Below are positions 1 to 10,269 of a stretch of 64,000 nucleotides of DNA, piece by piece. Origin of the DNA: Symsagittifera roscoffensis (lineage: Eukaryota > Xenacoelomorpha > Acoela > Convolutidae). The notes beneath the pieces were generated by a model that had not been told where the DNA came from, made no database searches, and saw nothing but the letters and a program-made list of their open reading frames with translations. The position numbers and the translations under genes are program-made. The first letter of the stretch is position 1; each line of letters begins with the position of its first letter. The stretch lies in the NCBI RefSeq assembly GCF_963678635.1, contig NC_087065.1, positions 52,829,858-52,893,857 on the forward strand. The letters are read 5' to 3'.

Positions 1-51
1 AATTCAGGAGCTCAGGACGTTACAAATTACTTTGGAAAAATTTTCAGAAAG
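1..51 (+). CDS. Possible end of an upstream CHFR exon (partial)
   Basis: The first 51 bases end in a good splice donor (AAAG then GTAATC at 52). Read in frame 3 they are open and end with one base of a split codon, which matches the two-base start of the exon at 418. The peptide has no family signature. Frame 2 is also open and looks like coiled coil, but its phase does not fit. The case rests on phase and the donor only. Confidence 0.25.
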
Positions 52-417
52 GTAATCGATCTGTTATTGAACAAAATAAGGTTATCATCCTCGCAAGGCT
101 CAACTTAAAATTCATCGAGCTTAAAAATATGAGTGGATATTTTTTTACGTTTTTTTGGGCTGAAAATTGCATCTTAGATCCAAATGTTATTGTTATTACC
201 TTTTTAAAAAGTTTTTTCTTTCAAATATTGTTCACGTATCTACCTTGCTGTTTGAATTACTTTAGCTCGGGTAAACATTGGGTGTGCAGCTAAATTGTGC
301 TTCGTCTATCCTCTTCAGAAAATACACACAATTCATATTATTTCGATAATTTTTTTATACTTACTGTATTTGTATCTGTCTGAAGAAATAAGCTCGTTCT
401 TTCCTGTTTTTTTCTAG

Positions 418-556
418 ACCGGCACAGCATCTTGCCTGTAATAACGTGCCTCCAGTGTCCTTCCAGACAACATGGTCTCACAGTGCCAGAAACTATGCGA
501 CCCTACACTTGTCCGGCAACTAATGCGAGACACTTGACATGCCAATGTTGCGCCAG
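418..556 (+). CDS. chfr: CHFR exon: Cys-rich region
   Basis: Acceptor TTTTTTTCTAG ends at 417; donor CCAG|GTTTGC is at 557. The exon begins with two bases of a split codon and ends with two (AG), giving 45 whole codons. Cysteine pairs CLQC, YTC and CQCC align in order with the CHFR Cys-rich domain just before the MPDRR motif. Spliced to 8485 it reads CQCCARFMPDRR, the spacing expected from CHFR. The donor is weaker than the others in this gene. Confidence 0.8.
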
Positions 557-3500
557 GTTTGCCGAATTGATATGAAAGTATATGATCATAAAAACGTATG
601 TGGTATATAGAATTATAAAAATTAAAAAAATAGTGTATAAAAAGTACTAGCATGTCATTGTGCATTTGTGATGGAGGGGTTCCAAGAAACAGCTAGAGTC
701 CTTTTCTTATGTAAATTATAGTGCTTCAAGGTTGTTCAATTTGTAATTTTTGTGTGGCTCGAAGAATCAAATAAAACCTTGCGTATACTTTTTAGGTTAA
801 CTAACCCTGAGAAATGGTCTTTCAAACAAGCGATCGACTTTGTTTATTTGCTAAATTTGCTGTATTGGCTTCTTTTTAGTCTCATGCGGGATCCTTCTCT
901 CGCAATTAGTTTTTACAGTGACACATCTATCACATTTCTACCATTCATATAATTATATATTAAATTCGGCTTCAGTTTTGTTTGTTTCGTAACTCTATGA
1001 AAATTTTCTTAATCTAGGCTATATACGCCAGACTGCCCTAGTTGCGGCAGAAAATTCCAGAAAAGTTATTTCAGGGATCTGATCGATCAAGTCTCTTCAA
1101 GTATCAAATTTCAATTTAGGTAAGAAAACCAATTTTTGACAGACCAGCTCTGATTTTTCCCGAAAAACTATACCAAAACCAAAATATTAGTTTCTTGTTT
1201 AGCAGCGTGACATGAATGTTTTTTTTTAATTGGGTGTTTTTGACATATCAGGTTGGAGTATATTTTGATTTTATACTCCAACCTGATGTGTCAAAAAGAC
1301 TCAATTCAACAAAAAAAAGCAAGGGGGTTGTCCTGAAAATTTATCCTTTTTAATAATCTATCTTTTAGTTGGACAAGCGGAGCGTAGTTGCGTATTGCGA
1401 ACTCCTTCTCTCGACCCAAGTAGCAAAAAAATTGCTCACTTATTATTTGGTATTTTTGCAACAACAATATTATATCTGGATTACTTTTGCTGCATGTAAC
1501 TATATCTTTGAAGATTGACAAGCACCCGTGTGGCTATTAATTTGTAGGTCGGGGGTTCCTTTCCGTCAAATACAAAGTCTTGGGCTTCGTGTCCGACCGG
1601 GACCAATTGTTTGCAAACTAGAAATTTGCTTTTTCAGCCTATCCAGCTGTTCTTTTGGTCGGTTTAGTTTCCGTAGAATTGACTCTTTTCAGAGGTTCAG
1701 CTTTCTCCTAACTTTCTGAATGGCATTTCTAAGGCCCATTGGTGGAGATTACCGAGTTACAAGATCTTATGGTTTTTTTCCAAAAACTTTTTTAAAAAGT
1801 GTTTCAGAAAAGATTTTTATAAAATTTGTTAATGGTTTGCTTCGTCGATTAATGTGCACGTAATAATTACTCATGCGATTTTTCCTCCTCACTATTGTGG
1901 CAATCGTTAGCACTGCCGAACACAGACTGTTTCATTTCCACATATTTTTTCTTATCTGAACACAAATAATGTGTCCAACAGAATCACCGAATCATTTTCT
2001 CAAATCCGCTCTCAACCGGCAGACAGATTTTGATCATATCAGCGTTTCAAATACCCATTCTATTTACACCAGCAATGCTTGTGTTATAGTATGAACTATC
2101 TTTTTTTCAACCTAAGTCGCAATTATTGTTGCGATAAAATGTGTTCATTTTGAAAGTGTTCATTTTGATCAATAACCAGCTATTAAGTACAGCCAATGCT
2201 AAGCATTTTAACGCAGACTGTTTTTGTTTCCGAAAGTAACGGAATTATTTGTGCTCGGGGTGTTTTTTTTCAAGCAAATTTCGACTTTTTAACTAGCCAT
2301 TTTTTACGGATTTTTTTGTCATTCAAAAGGTACTGCTGTACTGAGCTTAAATTTGGAAAGATATTTCTCCTGTAAATCATTTTTCGTGAAGTTATGGGGG
2401 TTTAAAAATTGCCATTTGGGACAAGTAACGAGCGATATATTTTGCGCTATTAACGTGTAAGCGGAGATTTAATCCGTCATAGAAATCGTTCCAAATTGGT
2501 TGAAGGATGCTTATTTGCCATAATTGATTTGTTGCTAGGAGCAAATCTTATCACTTTGTACTTAATATGGGCATGTGGGGGATGATTTCCACAAAAATCC
2601 CAATTTAAAAAAAAATCTTTTTTTTTGTTACATTTGATTTTTTAATGTTATTACTGATCCATAGACTGCTCTATAAGATGAGGCATGTTAGTTGGTATTT
2701 TTTGACTGGTACTGCTAATGTGTCATAATTGGCGTGAGTCACTTAAGTTTTACGCATTCAGTTTTTCACAGAAGCGTTAACGGTCATATTTTTGCTTGTG
2801 TATGCGAAGTGCAACTTCGCTTCTGTCTTAATATTTAAATAAATGTTTTCTGTGCGTGTGAGTTTTTTGAGCGGGGTAATTAATATTTTTTGCAACGTTT
2901 GTAAGCGTTTTATTGAGAGTAATGAACATAGTGAGTACTGTTATATAGGTCTTGCATATTTTTTTTTCGTTTTTTTTTTCAGGAAAAAGTCTTAACACAT
3001 GTTCACGCTGAATTTTGATTTTTCGCGGTTGGATTTCGCGGGATGAATTCTTTTTAATATTAGTGAGTACTGTTATATAGTTCTTGGTGATTTCTTGTTT
3101 TTTTTTGAAAAACTAAAATTTTGTTCCCGCTCAATTGTGATGCTTCGCGGTTTTAATTGTGATTTTATTTAAGTTCAGTGCATTTCCATCGTTAAAAGCA
3201 ATGCAACTCCACTATCGAACAGCAAAATTGTAAACGCCACAAAAAACGTGATTGGCTTTTAATTTCGAAAATGGAAATTAATTATCAGATTTCCCAGTGA
3301 AATAAAAAGTGTTATCTATTGATCCAGTTTTCTCAATATGGGTTTATTTTAACAAAAAAATGTCCATCATAAATTGTTCTACAAATTCGAAGAGCTTTAA
3401 GACCATCTATTTCGTTCTTCGAAATTCAAAAGTTGAAGATTTTGGAGAAAAAAAGCAAGTCCGTTTTTTTCAGTTTCCTTGCGTTCGTTACTCTTTTTCA

Positions 3501-6500
3501 ACTGTCAGTTGTCTATAAATTTTTTAGGAAAAAGTCTTTAAACTATCGATTTTGGGAGCTTTGGTGTATTAGTATAGACCTTCTTTTTTCTAACCTATCT
3601 CGCAAATAAAAAGTACATAAAAATTGTTCTTTTATTTGGTGGCACTTTTACTAAAATCACCATCTGTAACAAAATTTCATTGCATCTGTTCTTTGCTTTT
3701 TCTGCTATTGTTTGTGATTTTTAAGCGTCCGTGGCTGAGTGATTAGTACGTGAGAGTCATAATCTCTAGGTCGCACTTCAAATTTGAGACGTAACCGAAT
3801 TTCACTAATTTGAGGCTTATTTCTATTTTTTTCTATTGCATTTTGTACAACTGCTTTTTGTCGTGCTTTCGCTTGTGTTTGAAAGCACAGCTTTGCCTCG
3901 CGTAAAATCTGGGACACTCAGTTTGGATTTCTTTTCAAATTCATTAATTTCCTTTGTTTAAAGAAAGGCCAATTCCACTATCAAAAATGTAAAGGTCACG
4001 AAAAATGTGATCAACTCCTAATTTCGAAAATGGAATTGAATCATCTGCTTTCATAGCGAAATAGAAATTTAACCTGTTGATCCAGTTCTCTTAGGTTAAT
4101 TGTATCAAAAAAGCTCTAATCGTAAAAGCTTCAAGGGTATATATTTTTCAAAAAACTAGCCTGTTTTTTTTCCTGTTCCCTTGTGTCCATTACTTTGTTA
4201 CAACTGTCAGTTGGCTATGTTTACGCTTACGATCAAGCTTTATCAAACTGGAATATAGACTTTTTTCGGGTTTACAACTTGTTTAACAGAATCACTTGTA
4301 ACTTGTTTCATGTTGAATTCAAACTTTTATGCATTCACGGCCAACTTAGCCTGAAGGCAATGAATATGGCTGGGAAGTCAAAGGTTCTGTGTTCGAAGCT
4401 GACCAGGACCTGTTTTTGTTTATTCAAACGAGAATTATTGTTTCAAATAAAAATGACCTTTTCTCGCTAACTATCCTCCCAAATCTGATATCGTATGTTT
4501 AATCAAAACAACAGTTTGTTGAAAGTCTTTCTTTATAACTGACTATGCCCACTTCTTTGAAGAAAAAAGTTCAAATAAGTCGAAGTTTTGAAACTTTTTG
4601 TTTTTTTTTTGCAAACTTTTTGACATAACGCGTAAATTACCGTAACAATTACCGGTTGTGTTCAATCGAGATAGCCGGTTTTGGGAATTTGTCTGCTTAA
4701 CCGGCCACAACCTGCTATTTGTAGGAAAAAGGCATGGATTTAAGAAGTCCTTTTGACCGTTTTTTAGAACTTTTGACCGTTTTTTAGAAACTTTTTGCCT
4801 TTTCTTAAAATTTACACAATCAAATCTGAGATGAAATGTTCAACTGAAAGAAACGGTTGCGATAATAGTTCCTGCAATTGCGGCGGCTCTGAACTTAATT
4901 TTATGTAAAATTTCCAAATTTATGCAAATTTTATTTTTTGTAGAGAAATGTTCTCCCTGGGAAAATTGATTATCTCAAAAGTTTTTACTCTTCTCACTTA
5001 TTTCAGGAGAGAAACAACTAAGGCTTTGGGCAAAGTTCAATTTTTGACATCACTTTTTTCCTGCCGCATCAGTGTAGCCTATTCATTCAGTATTAAAAAC
5101 ATACCTCCAGCTTTAACTGGGCCGCTAGTTGTTTTTATCTAGACGTACGAAAATGTTGGTTCACCTAGTGTTTTTCAACATTTAAATTATTTTTTCGAGT
5201 GTTTTTCTGTTTGTGTTGTATCGCAAGTGGTGCGAAGCTCTGCTTCGCCTATGTGTCAAATTAGTTTTTGGCTCAACGTGTGTCTGCTCAAAAATTTAAT
5301 TAACTTTTCATAAGTTTTGTACCGATGCAAATTTGTCTGTTATTAAGAGTAATGAACGTAGTTAATTCGCTTATTTAGGTCTTGTTGATTTTATTTGTTT
5401 TTTTTTTTTCAGGAAAGTCTTGAAATTTGTTCACGCTCAATTTTGATTTTTCGCGGTTTGACTGTGATTTTTTCAAGTTCAGTGCATTTCTATTTTTAAT
5501 AGAAAGGCAGAATCCACTATCGAACAGCAAAAGTGTAAAGGTCACGAAAAACGTGATCGACTTCTAATTTCGAAAACGGAAATTAATTTTCAGATTTCCC
5601 AGCGAAATAAAAGTTTTGCCTTTTGATCCAGTTTTTCAAATTGGGTTAATTTTTCCAATTATATGTTGGCTACGTGTTATTTAAAAAAGTAAATTTAAGT
5701 CAAGGCAATTTTGGAAATAGGTTTTTTTTTCAGAATTTTTGGTAGAGTAGGTTTTCTCAACATTTTCAAAAACAATTTCGACTTAACGGTTTTTATCTCA
5801 ATTTCTGTCTGCTTTTTTGTGTTTGTGTTGTATTGCATGTGGTGCGAGTGTCTGTTTTACAATATTTTTCATAGTGCTTTTAGTGACAAGAATGCAATGA
5901 CTAGAGAGCCTGATGTCTTCATCTCTCTGAAATGATGATTTTATCCAATTAATAAAGGTTTTCGATAATCCGATTTTTTTCCACAAATGATTGAATGGCC
6001 GGAGTGTTGAGCTTGTAAAAAGAGTATTCATGATTTCATAGTTAGAAAGAGAAAAAAATAAAGTGGTTTGTCTTGCAAAAAATTTTCATAAGTCATATTC
6101 AAATTTTTCAAGAGTAATGAACGTAGTGAAGACTCTTAAGAAGGTCTTGCTGATTTTTTTCAGTTTTTTTTTTCAGGGAAAAGTCTTAAAGTTTGTTCAC
6201 GCTCAATTTAAATTTTTCGCGGTTTCACCTGTGATTTCTTTTTAAGTTCAGTGCATTTCTATTGTTAAAAAGAAGGCAAGCTCAACTATCGAACAGCTAG
6301 TTTGTAAAGGTCACGAAAAACGTAATCGACTTCTAATTTCGAAAATAGAAAATAATGATCAGATTTCCCAGTGAAACAAAAGTTATACCTATTGATCCAT
6401 TTTTCTCAAACTGGGATAATTTCAACTAAAAAGTGTCCATCATAAACTGTTCTACAAATTCAAAGAGCTTAAAGACTATCTAGTTTTTTATTCGACATTC

Positions 6501-9500
6501 AAAAGTTGAAGTTTTAAAAAAAAAAACACGTCGGTTTTTTTCAATTTCCTTGCATTCATTACTCTTTTACAATTGTCAGTTTGCTATGTTTTTCAAATAC
6601 TTCTCTAGGTAAGTATGCCTGGCTTTTTTCGTTTTTCAGGAAAACTTTTAAAATTTATTCAGGCTAATTTTTTTTTCGCGATTTGACTTTTGATTTCTTT
6701 TTTCAAGAGTATTGATTTCTTTTTAATCTTAGTGAGTACTCTTATAAAGGTCTTGGTAATTTTCTTGTTTTTTTTTTGCTCAATTGTGATTCTTAGCGGT
6801 TTGAATTGTGATTTCTTTTTAAGTTCAGTACATTTCCAGTCTTAAAAGGAAGCCAAACTCTAGTATCAAACAGCATATTGGAGTGTAAAGATCACGAAGG
6901 GTGTAGCAAAAGTCACGAAAAACATGCTCAGATTTCCCAGTGAAATAAAATCTGAGTGCTGATCCAGTTTTCTCAAATTCGGTTGATTTTAACAACAAAG
7001 TATCTATCATTAACTGTTCTGCAAATTCCAAAAGTTTAAGAGGCATCTATTTTTTTCTTCGGAGCTCAAAGATTTATGAAAAAACAAGTCAGTTTTTTTT
7101 CAGTTTCCTTGTTCATTACTATTATTCAAATGTCAGTTGGCTGTTGTTCAGTTGCTAATTTGATTTTCGAAGGTCTTGCTTGGCATGTTTTACACATGCG
7201 GAGCGTAGTGTGATACTACAAGGCAACTTGTTTCCAGCCGAAGTCACGAATATTGCTTCTAATTTCTTGAGTAATGAACGTAGTAAAAACTCTTTTATAG
7301 GTCTCGGTGATTTTATTTTCAAGGAAGTATAAAATTTGTTAACGCTCAAGTTTAATTTTTCGAGGTTTGATTTATCATTTTTTTTCAAGTTCGGTGCTTT
7401 TCTATTGCTAAAAGGAAGGCAAACTCCACTATTGAACAGCAAAAATGAAAAGGCCACGACTTCTAAATTCAAAAATTAAAATTCATTATAAGGTTTCCAG
7501 CAAAATAAAATTTGAGTATTGATCCAATTTTCTAAAATTGGGTTAATTTCATGAATAAATTGTCAATCATAAATTGTTTTAGAATTGCAAAAAGGCTTAA
7601 GGCAATCTTTCGTTTCTTCGAAAATCGAAGGCTGAGGTAAAAAAACAAGTCAGTTTTTTTTTCTGTTTCTTTGCGTTCATGACTCTTTTCCAACTGTCAG
7701 TTGGCTATGTTAAGTTCAGTTCATTTGCTTTGTTTAAGTGAAGTCAAATCTAATATCGTGCAAAAAAAGTTTGAAGGTCACGAAAAATGCATTCGATTTC
7801 TAGTTTCGAAAATGGAATTTCATATTCAGATCTACCAGCGAAATAAAAGTTTTATCTATCGCTCCGGTTTTTTCAAATTGGGGTAATTTTATCGAAAAAC
7901 TGCTAATCAGATTTTGTTCTAGAAGTTCAAAGAGCTTAAAGGGCATCTATTTTTTTTAAATTCCAAATTTAGAAAAAAAAACCAATTTTTCCAGGAAACA
8001 AGTCAATTTTTTTTCTATTCAATTGCGTTCATTGACTCTTTTTCTGTTGGCAATGTTTTTAATTTCAATTCATATTCATTTGCTGAAAGGAAGGCAAATT
8101 ATGCTCTCCAATTACGAAAGTTCAAAAATGTGACCGACTTTTAGTTTTGCAAGTGTTTTTGAGATTTGCCAGTTGAATGGAATGAATAAAAAAGTAACAG
8201 TTATCCTGTTTTCTCAAATTAGGTTACTTTTAGAAAAAAGTGTCAATCAGTAAAGAAACTTCAAAGTTCAATGTGATATTTTTTATTTCCTTAAATCTTG
8301 AATAGTTTTTTTTTTTGAAAAGTCAGTTTCTTTTTTGGTCTCTTTGAATTCATTAACACTTTTGCTAATGTGATGGCTTTGTTTGTTTGCTAAAGTTTGT
8401 ACACTGCTTGAGAAAAAGAAAGTTTTATTAGCGTTTACTCCTAACTTTTCGTTGGAGAATTGAAGGTCTGTTTTTTTGCGCTAGATTTATGCCAGATCGC
8501 AGAGCAAGAGTAACCTTGTCAATGCAAGGGGTTGTTGCCGTTGATGCTGGTAGTGCAGAGAACAATGAAATAGGCAGTTCATCTTCATCATCCGCATCAA
8601 GCAGCAACAACAGCAGTGTACAGCAAGAATGGCTGACCCAGATGTGCTTCAAATGCAGCAAGCCTTTTTGCAGACTCTATTTTGGCACCTGTGATTCAGG
8701 AAATAGGTGAGACACAACTGCTCTCCTACTCCTAAATTTCAATTTTATGAGCTCATTAATGCTTTACAAAGTCATGCATGAAGCACGATTGTCTTTTGAC
8801 TTAGCTTTTTTTGGTGCTAAAAAGTTTCGTGAGAGTTGGACAGCATACAGCTTAGACCACTGGAATTTAAAATCAGCATGCAGTAATACAGTAAATACAT
8901 TTTTTGTTTCGATCATCAAACGTGAGATCAAATTTTTTGTATTTGTTTGTTTTGTTCCACGCAAATCAGGTACCTGAAAGAGTTTTTAGGGGCGGTCGAT
9001 GGAGTTCATTTTCGGCATTTGGTGTGATCGCACCATCATCACTGCTCCCAATTTAAAACTATTGGTTTGTTTAAGGCCTGGCTGTGTAACGTGCATCGAC
9101 TACTTCAAGGAATTCCGGTTTACGGTGCACGAGTTCAACGCCATGTTAAATGGAAACAGATATGAGTCCCTCATTCTCCAAGACTATCTCAGGGTATAAA
9201 GGACCAATTTAACACCTTACCACCTGAATGAATAGGCCACCAAGTTAAGATCTTCGACCCTCTAGAAACTAAAATAATCAATTCTTCTAGGTTGAAAATT
9301 CCATAGAATCAAGTTAACAGCCTCCCAGAAACTCAGGGTTGAGGATGTTAACTTGATCCGCTTACTGTATTGGGAACTGTTCGTACAGATATAATGGGCT
9401 TTTTGTGGAAGACTTTGTCAGGGGGAGGGTATCAGATAGGAGAACGTCTGCCGTCGTAAAACCCTTCCTGAATATCAGTGAAAGAAAATAAATCCCACCA

Positions 9501-10269
9501 GAGTTGGGCAAATTGATCAAGCAATCCTATAAAATGGGAGGTTTTGAACTAATGATCGATTGAAGAAGTTTTTAACAGCCTGTGCTAAAACGGCAAACGA
9601 AATATATTGATGTTATAACGGCTTTAAAATATAAGTAAGTTTAAAACGGCGTCGTGAAGTTAATTGTTTTTCTTGGATAGTGATTAATTATTGATCAGAT
9701 TCTTTGATTAATCAAAAAAATAGGAAGTTAGAACAGTTTAGAAGAGTAAGAGCAACATTTTCCAGTCAGATAACGAAGAACTAACCCACCATTTTTGCGA
9801 TATGAAGTTTGAAAGCCACCGATCAGTACTCAAATGACTAAATTAAATGAAATGCAAAGCACTCAAGTGAATAAACTAAATTCACCTGTTAAATTATAGG
9901 GGGGCTCATCAGATATTTAGATCAGTATTTGGACTAATTTGTAGTTTTGATGAATTTTAGGACAGAGAAATCAGTCTGGCAGATTTCTTCGTAGACCATA
10001 TTCTCACCCAACTACCATATATGGAGAGTGACTCGATTACTGCAACATCGCCTCAACCCTTAACCGCCGACACCATAATTTGCCGACAATGTGCCATACG
10101 AAGTGCTGGACTTCTGTGCTACGAGTACCGAAAACGAATTCCCGAAGATCAGCTCCCGAGGACTGTGACGAATCGACCGAATTGTTGGTACGGCAGAAAT
10201 TGTCTCACCCAGAGAACGCGAGATCACCATGCGCGTAACTTCAACCACATTTGCGATCAAACGAGATAG
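418..10269 (+). CDS. chfr: CHFR-like E3 ubiquitin ligase, 3' part of gene (spliced)
   Basis: The gene model joins 418-556, 8485-8706, 9076-9193 and 9961-10269; all junctions are GT/AG and in phase. It gives the last ~261 residues of a CHFR-type protein: a Cys-rich region (ITCLQCP, TCQCCA, then MPDRRAR), a second Cys cluster (MCFKCSKPFCRLYFGTC, GCVTC), and a C-terminal PAR-binding zinc finger (RPNCWYGRNC followed by histidines and FNHICDQTR). Known family role: CHFR is an FHA-RING ubiquitin ligase of the early-mitotic checkpoint that binds poly(ADP-ribose) through the PBZ finger. FHA and RING lie outside the window to the left, unless the exon at 1018-1119 is part of the RING. A Ser/Asn-rich run of about 20 residues in the 8485 exon is a likely disordered insert. 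The last intron before the stop is 767 bp, while the first is ~7.9 kb and full of repeats. The family call is strong; the upstream structure is unknown. Confidence 0.88.
1018..1119 (+). CDS. Candidate cassette exon with CPSC motif
   Basis: This is an open 102-bp block between a clear acceptor (TTTCTTAATCTAG, ends 1017) and a strong donor (AG|GTAAGA at 1120). It starts with one base of a split codon and ends with two, so it can be included or skipped between 418-556 and 8485-8706 without a frame change. It encodes DCPSCGRKFQKSYF and a further helical-looking stretch; CPxC followed by a hydrophobic helix resembles the second half of a RING finger. It lies downstream of the exon that follows RING in known CHFR proteins, so it is either a cassette exon, a rearranged RING half, or part of another transcript. 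Confidence 0.5.
1228..1306. repeat. Short foldback hairpin, miRNA-precursor-like
   Basis: Two 35-bp arms (1228-1262 and 1272-1306) are inverted copies matching at 32 of 35 positions, around a 9-base T-rich loop. The innermost 16 bp pair perfectly (CAGGTTGGAGTATA and complement). The fold is the right size for a pre-miRNA, but a tiny foldback MITE would look the same. It sits in the large CHFR intron, so it would be transcribed with the gene. Confidence 0.6.
2228..2675 (+). repeat. Repeat family A copy A1 (3' end missing)
   Basis: Family A is defined by copies across this window. The complete unit is ~530 bp, starts TTGTTCCGACTTTCGATACG (an immediate hairpin TTCCG-ACTTTCG / CGAAAGT-CGGAA), contains a central GCGCGATATATT / ACGCGTAAGCGGAG block, and ends with GTCGGAACATTC, a CAGGGC-TTC-GCCCTG hairpin, and ATACGAGCAGTCTTGTT. 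A1 keeps the body but lacks the terminal hairpin. There is no coding capacity and no clear target duplication. Confidence 0.85.
3723..3910 (+). repeat. tRNA-derived SINE-like element
   Basis: It opens with a tRNA-like head: an A-box-like TGGCTGAGTGATTAGTACG, an anticodon-arm-like GAGAGTCATAATCTCT (CAT in the loop) and a degenerate B box (CTTCAAATT). A T-rich body follows, then a small hairpin, GAAAGCACAGCTTTG. The acceptor stem does not pair well, so this is not a functional tRNA. Layout and tail resemble the element at 10720-10868. Confidence 0.5.
4330..4410 (+). repeat. tRNA-like repeat head (degenerate)
   Basis: It contains a B-box-like GTGTTCGAAGCTG preceded by AAAGGTTCT, and a poor A-box-like TTAGCCTGAAGG ~45 bp upstream. 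It is similar in order and wording to the tRNA-like head at 13676-13745. It lies between family B copies. Confidence 0.35.
8485..8706 (+). CDS. chfr: CHFR exon: MPDRR motif and second Cys cluster
   Basis: Acceptor TTGCGCTAG ends at 8484; donor ATAG|GTGAGA is at 8707. The first base completes a split codon (AG+A, Arg), then FMPDRRAR, a low-complexity Ser/Asn stretch, and MCFKCSKPFCRLYFGTC. The order matches CHFR, where MPDRR is followed by a C-x2-C-x4-C pattern and a YWG-like aromatic motif. It ends with two bases of a split Arg codon. Confidence 0.88.
9076..9193 (+). CDS. chfr: CHFR exon: GCVTC to YLR
   Basis: Acceptor TTGTTTAAG ends at 9075; donor CAGG|GTATAA is at 9194. It completes the split Arg codon and encodes PGCVTCIDYFKEF then LNGNRYESLILQDYLR, matching the CHFR segment with a CxxC pair followed by NNNSYES-like and LKNYL-like motifs. 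It ends in phase 0. The alternative ATG at 9001 in the same frame is intronic by this model. Confidence 0.85.
9194..9960 (+). other. Last CHFR intron
   Basis: This 767-bp intron runs from GTATAA to TTTTAG. It contains no recognised repeat copy or open frame of note; composition is mixed and less T-rich than the flanking intergenic DNA. Confidence 0.75.
9961..10269 (+). CDS. chfr: CHFR terminal exon with PBZ zinc finger
   Basis: Acceptor GAATTTTAG ends at 9960 and the exon runs in phase 0 to TAG at 10267-10269 (102 codons plus stop). It encodes a linker, the pair IICRQC, the YRKRIPEDQLP segment typical of CHFR, and the PBZ finger RPNCWYGRNC...HHARNFNH, ending ICDQTR. The finger keeps C-x5-C and H-x5-H; the spacer between C and H is one residue longer than I recall for the human protein. 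The stop a few residues after the finger matches the family's C terminus. Confidence 0.92.
   Translation, partial: DREISLADFFVDHILTQLPYMESDSITATSPQPLTADTIICRQCAIRSAGLLCYEYRKRIPEDQLPRTVTNRPNCWYGRNCLTQRTRDHHARNFNHICDQTR

Larger units (their letters stand above)
2915..8370 (+). repeat. Array of repeat family B in the CHFR intron
   Basis: At least eight same-direction copies, complete or truncated, fill this intron: 2915-3494, 3945-4215, 5345-5665, 6108-6567, 6712-7125, 7268-7690, 7713-8050 and 8055-8370. Complete units are ~420-580 bp, start AGAGTAATGAACGTAGT, and end with the inverse GCGTTCATTACTCT, so the ends form ~13-bp inverted repeats. Most copies continue into CCAACTGTCAGTTGG, a perfect hairpin, and CTATGTT. 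The internal block GTCACGAAAAACGTGATCGA is the best-conserved core. The elements are non-coding. Copies on the other strand occur in the glycosyltransferase gene. Confidence 0.88.

Noticed and set aside
3723-3795. Functional tRNA-Met (CAT in an anticodon-like loop)
   Set aside because: The acceptor and T stems do not pair and the B box is degenerate; the downstream body repeats elsewhere. It was called a SINE-like head instead.
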